Counted from the first letter of the stretch, positions 8,059-15,762 are shown. The stretch is 20,468 bases of DNA from Deltaproteobacteria bacterium (GCA_013151365.1 JAADIK010000193.1:14307-34774), one strand, 5' to 3'. Notes: generated from the letters alone by a model not told the origin. A program made the numbers and translations.

Positions 8059-9310
8059 ACATCATCCGCATTCGCTGCGCCGGGTCCGGCAAAACGGTCA
8101 ACAAGGCGATCTGAATAAAAAAAATGAAATAAATAAAAAAATATTGGCGAGCGCGGCAATCATCCTGCTACTGCTGGTCGGCTACGCCAACCTCAAATAC
8201 GCCTTTCTCGCTCAACTCGCCCTGGTCGATACTGACCGGCCGTCGTCATTCAGTCGTTCGCAGACCGATCCGGTCGCCTTGACGGACCTGGCCCGGCAAG
8301 AACATCTTATCAACGGCAACCTCGTCAAGGCCCGGTATTTATATGACCGGGCTCTTGATTATTGCGTCCTTTATGTCCCCGCCTGGCTGGGCCTTGCCGA
8401 GTTGTTCAATGACCGGGGCGAAAAAAACCGGGCCGGGGCGGCCTTGGAGTTTGTCGAAAAAATAAGCCGCGGCAGCGGCAACCTGGCTTGGTCCCGGGCT
8501 ATTCTGGCCAATGAGCTTGGCCGTGATGATATCCTGACCGCCAACCTGGTGTGGCTGATGAAAAACCGCCGGTCCAAAAGAACGGCCGTCATCTCCCTGG
8601 CCGACCTGCGGTGGCAAGACCCCCTGGTGCTGCTGCGCAAATTCGGTACGGCTTTTTCGCCGGATCTTCTAAACTACTATATCAGGGTCAATGAATTACC
8701 AAAGACCAGGATCGTCTGGCAGCGACTTGAACAGGCCGGTCTCAATAATCGAAAAAATAGTTTAAGGTATATCAACTACCTGCTTGCTCATGGTAAAATA
8801 ACGGCGGCGGCCAGGATATGGGACCGTAACTTCAGGAACGGGGATGCCCTGCTCTATAATGGTCATTTCAAAGAACCGCTCATCGGCTCCGGCTTCGGCT
8901 GGCGCATCAGCAGGCCCCGGGGCTTTACCCGGCAAAATCCCGCGGACAAATCAGGGCTGCGGCTCACCTTTGACGGCAGTAAAAATGTCTCTTTCCGGCT
9001 TGTTCAGATTGTGCCGCTGCCACCCGGCAATTATGTCTTCAGGGGCCGGGCCGAGACTGAATTGCTTAGTACGAATCAACGGCCGTTCTGGATGGTGAGG
9101 GGCTTCAAATGCAAGGGGCCGGTCGTACGCGATGCCATGTTTCCCGCCAACCGGAGCCGGAGTGACTTCAGTCTCGGCTTCACGGTCCCGCCATCCTGTC
9201 AGGCGGTACAAATTACGTTACAGCGCAATCATTCATATGATTTTGACAACAAAATCTCAGGCACTCTGGTGCTCGATAATCTCACGGTCACCGGCGTTGC
9301 AGGCAAGTAA
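8042..9310 (+). CDS. Membrane-anchored protein with helical repeats and lectin-like C-terminus
   Basis: I chose ATG 8042, inside the end of the kinase gene (17-bp overlap). The reading frame is open back to 7928, but that part only shadows the kinase gene. The 422-aa product has a basic N-terminus, one membrane helix (about 34-50) and a large periplasmic part. Residues about 80-270 are helical and resemble TPR-type repeats (ARYLYDRALDY..., PAWLGLAELFND). Residues about 280-420 are beta-rich (GSGFGWRIS, LTFDGSKNVSFRLVQIVPLPPGNY, LVLDNLTV) and resemble CBM4/9-like jelly-roll carbohydrate-binding domains. No enzyme motif is visible. Operon position suggests a scaffold that binds the growing or exported polysaccharide; this is inference. 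Confidence 0.75.
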   Translation: MAVTNKHHPHSLRRVRQNGQQGDLNKKNEINKKILASAAIILLLLVGYANLKYAFLAQLALVDTDRPSSFSRSQTDPVALTDLARQEHLINGNLVKARYLYDRALDYCVLYVPAWLGLAELFNDRGEKNRAGAALEFVEKISRGSGNLAWSRAILANELGRDDILTANLVWLMKNRRSKRTAVISLADLRWQDPLVLLRKFGTAFSPDLLNYYIRVNELPKTRIVWQRLEQAGLNNRKNSLRYINYLLAHGKITAAARIWDRNFRNGDALLYNGHFKEPLIGSGFGWRISRPRGFTRQNPADKSGLRLTFDGSKNVSFRLVQIVPLPPGNYVFRGRAETELLSTNQRPFWMVRGFKCKGPVVRDAMFPANRSRSDFSLGFTVPPSCQAVQITLQRNHSYDFDNKISGTLVLDNLTVTGVAGK

Positions 9311-9319
9311 CAGTTCACC

Positions 9320-9358
9320 AGGGGCGGCGATGCGCCCCTGAACCGAAAAACTTTTTTT
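9320..9358 (+). terminator. Possible terminator/attenuator between operon and J-domain gene
   Basis: AGGGGCG (9320-9326) pairs with CGCCCCT (9333-9339), and flanking TTCA/GAA bases extend the stem. A run of seven T (9352-9358) follows, but 12 nt after the stem, farther than in a typical terminator. Partial termination is possible, so the downstream gene may or may not belong to the operon. Confidence 0.45.
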
Positions 9359-9379
9359 GCTTGGGAGAAAAAGAACAAC

Positions 9380-10885
9380 ATGACCAGCGGTTCCGACTCG
9401 AAAAAAATCGACGAGCTCGTTCGGGCCTTTGCCGGCATTGCCTCCACCGAGGAGCTGTTCCTTTTCGTGACCGGGAATGAGGGCATGCTCCCTTTCTGTC
9501 AGAATCTCATCAAACAGCTTGACAGCAGCGACGGACCGGCTCCGGATGTACGGCGGGTGAACACGGCCTGCTCGTCCCGGGGCATACTCTCCGGTCTCCT
9601 GTACGCGGAGGTGAGGAAGGTCCTGCTGGCCCTGAACTGCGACCATGATCCGACCCAGGACCATTATGACGTCCTGGGTCTGCCGCCGACCGCAACCACC
9701 GGGGAGGTCAAAAAGGCCTATAGAAAACTCAGCATGCGCTTTCATCCCGACAGGGCGCCTCAAGCCGACGGAACCGCGGACCGGTTCCTGGAGATATCCG
9801 GGGCCTATCACGCCATTATGCTCAAATCAAGTACTCCGCTCCCGGCCCGGACCACCCCCTGGCGCAAAATTCATAAAAACCCGCATGCCAAACGGGCCGC
9901 CCAACGGGCCCGGAACAAAAAAAGGTTGTTTTTCGGCTTCTTTTCCCTGGTTTCCATCCTGGTCCTGCTCAGTTTCTTCATTGCGGAACGCTACCACGAC
10001 AAGGCCCTCACCGCGCAATTGTACTCCCAAAAGACGCTGCCGGTCAGCCGTCAGGAGACCACGCCCGAACCCCGCAGGCCGGACACAGCGTCTCCTGTTG
10101 AAAAACCGGCTGCTATCCCGACAATGGCCGCGCCGCCGTCCGTTGCCGTTGTTGCCGTCGACCGGCATGTCGCGCCGGAGCCGACCAAGGCGGCGGAGAC
10201 CGTTAACCGCATCGAGCCGGAGAAACAGCGGGCATTGCCGCCGCCGGCACGAAAAATTCATCCGTTAACCGCAAAAAACGCAACCGCCGTCAAGAAAGTC
10301 ACGACCGCTTCAGTGACCCGGCAAAAAATCATGAAAGCAGAACCAGGGCCGGTGACCGCTATCGCAACAACGGCGAAAAAAAACGGTCCGGCACCGATCG
10401 CGGACCATGAGCCAATGGCGCAAATGACAGCCGAGGGAGCCGGCAAAATAGAAACCGGCCAGACCCGGCCGGCCGTGAGCCGGGAGCATGCGGAAAAAAT
10501 AAGGGCCTTTAACACGGCACTGCGGATAAATGCCCTGCTGAATCAATATACCGATTTGTATAACCGCAAGGATTTAAGCCGTTTTCTTGCCCTGTTCACC
10601 AACGATGCCACGGAAAACGGCAGCCCGGTCACCTCCCTCGTCGGTGACTACGAAAAACTATTTGCCAAAACAAAGAGGATCAGGCTGCAGCTTGATAATT
10701 TAACCTGGCATGACGATCGGGACAGTGATCAGAACAGTTTTCGGGTCCAGGGGAATTTTGTCGGCATCTATACCTATAAAAACGGAACATCGCCAAGATA
10801 CACCGGCAAAATCGCCTTCCGGTTACGGACAGACCGGGGAAATCTCAAAATCGCCTCCCTGGTCTATTCCTTCCGGCAGAAATGA
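9380..10885 (+). CDS. J-domain membrane protein with C-terminal NTF2-like domain
   Basis: The 501-aa protein has a distinctive architecture. Residues 1-90 are an unrecognised helical N-terminal domain. A complete J domain spans about 93-148 (HYDVLGL, KKAYRKLSMRFHPDR) with the catalytic HPD at 122-124, so it should stimulate a DnaK-type ATPase. A membrane helix at about 183-203 follows a Lys/Arg-rich stretch, placing the J domain in the cytoplasm. Residues about 205-370 are a Pro/Ala/Thr/Lys-rich linker, probably disordered and periplasmic. Residues about 375-501 resemble an NTF2/SnoaL-like fold (LLNQYTDLYNRKDLSRFLALF at its start). The zinc finger and CTD of classical DnaJ are absent. A GGGAGAAA ribosome site precedes the ATG. 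Location after the export operon suggests a link to envelope glycan assembly, but no partner is proven. Confidence 0.8.
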   Translation: MTSGSDSKKIDELVRAFAGIASTEELFLFVTGNEGMLPFCQNLIKQLDSSDGPAPDVRRVNTACSSRGILSGLLYAEVRKVLLALNCDHDPTQDHYDVLGLPPTATTGEVKKAYRKLSMRFHPDRAPQADGTADRFLEISGAYHAIMLKSSTPLPARTTPWRKIHKNPHAKRAAQRARNKKRLFFGFFSLVSILVLLSFFIAERYHDKALTAQLYSQKTLPVSRQETTPEPRRPDTASPVEKPAAIPTMAAPPSVAVVAVDRHVAPEPTKAAETVNRIEPEKQRALPPPARKIHPLTAKNATAVKKVTTASVTRQKIMKAEPGPVTAIATTAKKNGPAPIADHEPMAQMTAEGAGKIETGQTRPAVSREHAEKIRAFNTALRINALLNQYTDLYNRKDLSRFLALFTNDATENGSPVTSLVGDYEKLFAKTKRIRLQLDNLTWHDDRDSDQNSFRVQGNFVGIYTYKNGTSPRYTGKIAFRLRTDRGNLKIASLVYSFRQK

Positions 10886-10896
10886 TAAGAGTCCAC

Positions 10897-11004
10897 GTAA
10901 GCCGTCACAGGCACCCCATCTTCACGCGGTTTTTCCTGCCCGCATAGAGGGGCTATAGCGTGCAGGAAAAACTACGTGAATCTAGGGCACCTGTGCCGCC
11001 TTAC
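10897..11004. repeat. 108-bp imperfect palindrome between convergent genes
   Basis: Arms of about 50 nt begin GTAAGCCGTCACAGG and end CCTGTGCCGCCTTAC, with a perfect inner block TTTTTCCTGC / GCAGGAAAAA and a short central loop around AGGGG. By eye about four in five positions pair. It begins 11 bp after the J-domain gene stop codon, so the transcript end would fold into one long hairpin. Likely roles are a bidirectional terminator or 3'-end stabiliser, or a REP-like repetitive element. No second copy occurs in the window. Confidence 0.75.
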
Positions 11005-11076
11005 AGTGCTAAGATATGTGAAATCAAACAGTTACAAACCCCGTGATCAGTTACGAATTCACCGGCACCTCATCTT

Positions 11077-11269
11077 AGGGCCTGTAAGAAAATAACAAGA
11101 ACATCTTGCATCTCATCTTCAGGCCATCTTTGGCTACGGCGCAATCGCAAAATCCTCGACGTAGTCCTCGACGTAGCCCTGCTACGCCTGCGGTTTTACT
11201 CAATTGCCGTAACCAAATCCGACCCAAATATGAGCGCAATCTTGCCCATGTTATTTTCTTACAGGCCCT
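11077..11269. mobile_element. 193-bp hairpin MITE with 21-bp perfect terminal inverted repeats
   Basis: AGGGCCTGTAAG...AATAACA at 11077-11097 is matched perfectly in reverse complement at 11249-11269. Pairing continues imperfectly through the whole element (for example GGCTACGGC with GCCGTAACC) to an apex GTAGC-CCT-GCTAC near 11174-11186. The left arm carries a 12-bp tandem duplication TCCTCGACGTAG (11153-11164, 11165-11176) that the right arm lacks. There is no coding capacity and no convincing target-site duplication. It has the form of a non-autonomous miniature inverted-repeat element; no transposase with such ends is in the window. It ends 37 bp before the sat-cysC stop codon. Confidence 0.82.
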
Positions 11270-11305
11270 TCGTCCATTTTGGCCTTCTCGGACAGAGGGA
11301 CGGAT

Positions 11306-13009
11306 TCAGGTGATATATCCCTGCTCCTCGAGATAGAGCAGAATTTCCTGCACCGCCTCGGCCGGGGTCATGGCCGTGGTGTCGATGACCAGGTCCGGCC
11401 GGGCCGGCGGGATATAGGGATCGGAGACACCGGTAACCCCCTTGATCTTGCCGGCCCGGGCCTTGGCGTACAAGCCTTTCCGGTCGCGCTGTTCGCAGAC
11501 TTCAAGAGGGGTTGCCACGTGGACCTCGATATAACCGCCGTAACGACTGATCAGGTCCCGGTTGGCCTGTCGTGACTCCTCGTAGGGGGCGATGGGCGCG
11601 CACAGGGCAATCCCGCCGTTCTTGGTAATCTCGCTGGCCACAAAACCGATCCTGGTCACGTTCAGGTTGCGATGGACCCTTGAATAGGTCAGCTCCGAGG
11701 AAAGATTCTTGCGGACGATGTCGCCGTCCAGCAAGGTCACGGGCCGGTCGCGCATCTCCATGAACTTGACCATCAATACCTTGGCGATGGTGGACTTGCC
11801 GGAGCCGGACAGGCCGGTCATGAAGATGGTAAACCCCTGTTGCGAGCGGGGCGGGAAGGACTGCCGCAGCTCCGAAACCACCTCGGGATAGGAAAACCAG
11901 GCCGGAATCTCCAGGCCCCACTCAAGCCGGTGCCGCAACTCCTCCGAGGATATTGTCTTGACCGCCTGTTGTTCGATTCCCTCCAGAAAGACATAGCGCG
12001 CCTGGTCCTCAAGGTAACCCATCTTTTTCTGGGGCACCATGGCGATGCCGGTTTCCGGGACGTACTCCCGCACCAGTTCCTGCGCCGCGTGCAGGGGATA
12101 AAACAGGTCCCGGCCGGTGCCGGCAAAAGGATCACCGTGGTCGTCGGCCACCATGAAATGGCTGCAACCGTAGTTTTTCCTGATCATGGCATGCCAGAGC
12201 GCCTCGCGGGGTCCGGCCCAGCGTTCGGCCAGGGGCGTAATGCCGAGCATAATCATATTTTTGGGAAATTTATCGACAAAGGCCTGGTAACAGCGGACAT
12301 GGGTGTAATGATCCATGCTGCCCGGATGCTCCAGGCCGACCACGGGATGCAGGAACACACTGGCGCCGACTTCCCGGGCCGCGGCCAGCACCATTTCCCG
12401 ATGGGCGCAGTGCAGGTACTCCTGTGTATGAAAACCCAGAACCCGGCGCCAGCCGTACTGGATAAAACGGCGATGGGTTTCTGAGGGTGTCAGCCGCAGA
12501 TCCCGGAAATCATAATGAATCGGCGAGATAACCCCCTCAACCGGGCCGCCGACATACCAGTCATGCACCTGGTCATAAAGATGCTGGACCCCGGGGTGAC
12601 GGGCGGAATCGTCGGTCCCGAAAACCGCCTGCGCCTCCTTCTTCTTGTCCGGTTGCCAGACATCCTGCACCGTCATGACGGCCAGCAGGAAACCTTCCTG
12701 GTCATTCAGGGCCAGCCGTTGCCCCCTGGTCAGCGAGGCGGCAACTTTCTCCTCCACATCGAGACAGATCGGCATGGGCCAGACCGTGCCGTCGGCCAGC
12801 CGCATCCGCTCCAGGACACTCTCATAATCGGCCCGGTTGAGAAAACCGGTCAGCGGATACAGGGCCCGGTTCAGCAACAGTTCCAGATCACATAGCTGCC
12901 CGACATTCAAGTCCAGGGCCTGAAACTCCAGGGCCCGCTGCCGCAGCTCTTCCGCCCGCCGGAAATGGACCAGCAGGCTCTCGGAATATTCGTTTGTTTT
13001 GTTCAACAT
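11306..13009 (-). CDS. ATP-sulfurylase-like/APS-kinase fusion with altered sulfurylase active site
   Basis: The 567-aa length and order match bifunctional sulfate adenylyltransferase/adenylylsulfate kinase. The N-terminal PUA-like and sulfurylase domains span about 1-390 (LTGFLNRADYESVLERMRL, AGPREALWHAMIRKNYG, HPVVGL). The APS kinase spans about 395-567 (P-loop GLSGSGKST at 399-407, LDGDIVRKNL, GFVASEI, ERD-like and DPYIPP motifs). The sulfurylase motif QTRNP is HTQEY (194-198) here, so the sulfate-binding Arg is Gln; the following HxxH (His200, His203) is kept. The GRDHA motif is ADDHG (288-292). Family knowledge therefore predicts weak or lost sulfurylase activity, with APS kinase (PAPS formation) more likely kept. 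There is no clear Shine-Dalgarno at the ATG. It lies 111 bp downstream of the ComEA-like gene on the same strand. Confidence 0.9.
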   Translation of the reverse strand: MLNKTNEYSESLLVHFRRAEELRQRALEFQALDLNVGQLCDLELLLNRALYPLTGFLNRADYESVLERMRLADGTVWPMPICLDVEEKVAASLTRGQRLALNDQEGFLLAVMTVQDVWQPDKKKEAQAVFGTDDSARHPGVQHLYDQVHDWYVGGPVEGVISPIHYDFRDLRLTPSETHRRFIQYGWRRVLGFHTQEYLHCAHREMVLAAAREVGASVFLHPVVGLEHPGSMDHYTHVRCYQAFVDKFPKNMIMLGITPLAERWAGPREALWHAMIRKNYGCSHFMVADDHGDPFAGTGRDLFYPLHAAQELVREYVPETGIAMVPQKKMGYLEDQARYVFLEGIEQQAVKTISSEELRHRLEWGLEIPAWFSYPEVVSELRQSFPPRSQQGFTIFMTGLSGSGKSTIAKVLMVKFMEMRDRPVTLLDGDIVRKNLSSELTYSRVHRNLNVTRIGFVASEITKNGGIALCAPIAPYEESRQANRDLISRYGGYIEVHVATPLEVCEQRDRKGLYAKARAGKIKGVTGVSDPYIPPARPDLVIDTTAMTPAEAVQEILLYLEEQGYIT

Positions 13010-13120
13010 GCAAGTAAGGAAAAGACAGCCATACAGACCGCCACGACTTTTAAAAGGGGCTCGAAATCAGCCTGTGGCCGGTGCCGGAGGGCAGACGGCC
13101 GTACGAAAACCGGGAGCGTT

Positions 13121-13375
13121 TTATTTGCCCACGTTGATTTCTTTTTCTATTTTTTTCATCAGCTTCGGGCCGATTCCCTTGACCCGGATCAACTCCTTCG
13201 TGTTTTTGAATTGACCATTCGTCTTGCGGTATAGCACGATTGCCTTGGCTTTTGCCGGACCGATGCCCGGCAGGGTTGTCAATTCCCTGACCCCGGCTGT
13301 ATTGATGTTGACCATGGCAAAAGCCGAGGTAACAAGGAACAGGAACAGGACAATTGAGAGACACAACTTCTTCAT
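13121..13375 (-). CDS. Small secreted ComEA-like helix-hairpin-helix protein
   Basis: The start is fixed by GGAGG a few bases before ATG at 13375; the frame is open farther upstream but without coding character. The 84-aa product has a signal peptide (MKKLCLSIVLFLFLVTSAFA, residues 1-20) followed by a ComEA-type domain: VNINTAG, LTTLPGIGPAKAKAIV and LIRVKGIGPKLMKKIEKEI. The two GIG hairpins are the DNA-backbone-binding elements of the helix-hairpin-helix fold. ComEA proteins bind incoming DNA in the periplasm during natural transformation; many stand-alone short forms like this exist whose role is untested. No other competence gene is in the window. The upstream region to 13483 is AT-rich and probably holds its promoter, and the complete MITE begins 108 bp upstream. 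Confidence 0.88.
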   Translation of the reverse strand: MKKLCLSIVLFLFLVTSAFAMVNINTAGVRELTTLPGIGPAKAKAIVLYRKTNGQFKNTKELIRVKGIGPKLMKKIEKEINVGK

Positions 13376-13483
13376 CGGAATCCTCCTTTGGGGTAAAAAA
13401 ATAAAATATAACGTTATTAAATAGACATATCGCACATAACCGTTGAGTCGACAAGAATTTTCCGGAAAAACCGATAAATTATA

Positions 13484-13700
13484 CCTGAATCCGTGAGCGT
13501 TCGAGAACGGTGCAGATGCAAGGCGGCAACGAGGTTGATTATCCTGGGGGATATCAACGAGTTGCCAACGCAGCAGATGCGCCGTTATCGGGCGGACCGC
13601 AGGGCGGCGCGGTGAAGACCATAAAATGCGTTTGCCAGGCAATAATGTAACAAAATCAGCTATTGCACGGAACATCATCTCAAGCCGTCACGGATTCAGG
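13484..13700. mobile_element. Complete 217-bp MITE-like element with TIRs and 5-bp target duplication
   Basis: Terminal inverted repeats CCTGAATCCGTGA (13484-13496) and TCACGGATTCAGG (13688-13700) are perfect over 13 bp. Both sides are flanked by the direct repeat TTATA (13479-13483 and 13701-13705), the footprint of transposition. The inside has no coding frame of note. The left half matches 1-84 in reverse complement. The right half matches 2107-2217, and part of it matches 16311-16400. It lies between the end of priA and the start of the ComEA-like gene. A non-autonomous element mobilised by an unseen transposase is the simplest reading. Confidence 0.85.
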
Positions 13701-13746
13701 TTATACCGTAACCTCGGCCGGCAACCGGACCCGCGCGCCGGGCGCT

Positions 13747-15762
13747 TCACATCATGTTTTCAGGGTCCACATCCACCGTGAGTTTGACATTCTGCCGACA
13801 GATTTCGCTCCGGCCGGCAAGCAGGCGGGCAGAGAGATCGTGCAACCGGGCCGGTCGATTGCTTTTGATCATGACCTGCCACCTGCTTTTATCCCTTAAA
13901 CGGGCAAGCGGGGCCGGGGCCGGGCCGAGGATTTCAATATCACGCCAGCCCCGGCGGCCGATATACCGTTTCAGGAAGCCGGCCACCTGTTCCGCGCACT
14001 GTTTGACCCGCTCTTCGCTGCTCGAACTCATCCTGACATTGACCAACCGGGAAAAGGGCGGATAGCCGAGCTCGGTTCTCAGGGCGAGTTCATATTCGTA
14101 AAATTTGCGATAGTCGTGCTGCTGGGCGTAGAGCACCGTATAATGGCGGGGCTGATGCGTCTGGATAATAACCCGGCCCGCCTCCGAACCCCGGCCGGCC
14201 CGGCCGGCTACCTGGGCCAGCAGCTGAAAGGTGCGTTCCGAGGCCCGGAAATCCGGCATGGCCAGGCCGCTGTCGGCCCAGACGACCCCGACCAGGGTCA
14301 TATTGGGAAAATGAAGCCCCTTGGCGATCATCTGGGTGCCGACCAGGATGTCAATCTCCTGCCGGCGGACCGCCTTGAGCGTTGCCAGGTAGTGTTTGCC
14401 GCCGGCTGCCGTGTCACTGTCCAGCCGCGCCACCCGGGCATGGGGCAGGAGCTGCCGCACCTCTTCCTCTATCCGTTCCGTGCCGAGGCCGAGGCCGTCG
14501 ACCTTGGTTGACCCGCATGACGGACAGATAATTCTGCAGTCGAGACTATAGCCGCAGTAATGACAGACAAGACGCCGCTGCTGCCGGTGCATGGTCAGGG
14601 ACACCTGGCAATGGGGACACTGGATGATATGGCCGCAGTCGCGGCACATCATGAAACTGGCGAAACCGCGGCGGTTCACAAAGAGCAGGCTCTGCTGCCT
14701 CTTCTCCATGTTTTCCCATAAAGCGCTGATCAGCTGGTCGGAAAAAAACAGGTCGGGCCGTGATTTCCGGTCCCGGCCGAGGTCGACGATATGCACCGCC
14801 GGCAGCTTTTGGTCATGGATCCGCCGCGCCATGGTCAAAAGCCGGTACTTGCCGGTCCGGGCGTGATAATAACTGGTGATCGACGGAGTGGCCGAGCCGA
14901 GCAACACCGGGCAATCGGCAAAACGACCCCGCAGTATCGCCAGGTCACGGCCGTTATAGCGCAGGCCGTCCTCCTGCTTGTAGGCCGGTTCGTGTTCCTC
15001 ATCAACGATAATCAGCCCCGGCCGTGGCAGGGGCGCGAAAACAGCGGAGCGGGCGCCGACCACAATCCGAGCCCGGCCGGTCGTAATCCGCTGCCACTGA
15101 TCATGCCGCTCGCCGGCGGAGAGTCCGCTGTGCAGCACCGCCAGCAGATCACCGAACCGGGAATAGAAATGGGCCTCGATCTGCGAGGCCAGGGCGATTT
15201 CCGGGACCAGGACCAGGACCGTTCGCTCCGCTTCAAGGGCGGCCGCAGTTGCCCGCAGATAGACCTCGGTCTTGCCGCAGCCGGTCACCCCATGCAGGAG
15301 AAAAGTCTGAAATTCTTGCTCCCGCACCGCAGGGACCAGGCGGGCCAGGACCTCTTCCTGCTCGGTGGTCAGGTGTTCGGGCGGCGGGAAGAAAGGCGGC
15401 TGTTCGCCAAAGGGGTCCCGGTAGACCCGGCGATTTTCGAGCAGCAGAATCTTTTTCTCGTCCAGACTCCGCAGGGCCTTAGCTGCCCCGGAATAGTGCC
15501 GGGTCATCTCCGGCCGCTCGATAGAGGAAATGCCATGTTGCCGGCAAAGATCAAAAAACAGGGCCAGGGTTTTCAGCTCGGATTTTTTCAGACCGGGAAA
15601 CCGTTCAGCCATGCTGTCGTTATCCCCGGCCGCACCATCCGCCGCCGGTCCGTCGAGATGCGGCCCCGGCCGGACCAAGGTCCGGGTCTTGACCTTGAAC
15701 TGTTGCCGCTGCACCTCCGCCTCAATGGCGAGCCAGCCGTTTTCCGCCCATTTTTTCAACAA
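13747..15762 (-). CDS. priA: PriA primosomal helicase, main (helicase) part after a frameshift
   Basis: This frame encodes the superfamily-2 helicase of the replication-restart protein PriA. Visible motifs are Walker A GVTGCGKTEVYL, DEEH (LIIVDEEHEP), GSATPS and the late motif QVAGRAGRG. Between them are four CxxC pairs (CRDC, CPHC, CHYC, CPSC) that bind the two structural zinc ions. The C-terminal domain (LGYPPFSRLVNVRMSS) is complete. The coordinates begin at the first TTG, but the frame is open and PriA-like upstream to 15906 (RPWLDRLLAKGELSPAAAA), showing that the N-terminal fragment at 15815-16258 belongs to the same gene. Rejoined, the protein would be about 835 aa, slightly longer than E. 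coli PriA. PriA reloads DnaB at stalled forks. Confidence 0.9.
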   Translation of the reverse strand: MLKKWAENGWLAIEAEVQRQQFKVKTRTLVRPGPHLDGPAADGAAGDNDSMAERFPGLKKSELKTLALFFDLCRQHGISSIERPEMTRHYSGAAKALRSLDEKKILLLENRRVYRDPFGEQPPFFPPPEHLTTEQEEVLARLVPAVREQEFQTFLLHGVTGCGKTEVYLRATAAALEAERTVLVLVPEIALASQIEAHFYSRFGDLLAVLHSGLSAGERHDQWQRITTGRARIVVGARSAVFAPLPRPGLIIVDEEHEPAYKQEDGLRYNGRDLAILRGRFADCPVLLGSATPSITSYYHARTGKYRLLTMARRIHDQKLPAVHIVDLGRDRKSRPDLFFSDQLISALWENMEKRQQSLLFVNRRGFASFMMCRDCGHIIQCPHCQVSLTMHRQQRRLVCHYCGYSLDCRIICPSCGSTKVDGLGLGTERIEEEVRQLLPHARVARLDSDTAAGGKHYLATLKAVRRQEIDILVGTQMIAKGLHFPNMTLVGVVWADSGLAMPDFRASERTFQLLAQVAGRAGRGSEAGRVIIQTHQPRHYTVLYAQQHDYRKFYEYELALRTELGYPPFSRLVNVRMSSSSEERVKQCAEQVAGFLKRYIGRRGWRDIEILGPAPAPLARLRDKSRWQVMIKSNRPARLHDLSARLLAGRSEICRQNVKLTVDVDPENMM

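Noticed and set aside
10899..10908. AAGCCGTCAC in the long palindrome matches the repeat's subterminal sequence
   Set aside because: A 10-bp match without flanking similarity is too short to link the two elements.
11299..11313. ACGGATTCAGGT at the sat-cysC stop codon resembles the end of the 217-bp repeat
   Set aside because: Only about 12 bp match and nothing of the neighbouring element is present, so chance similarity cannot be excluded.
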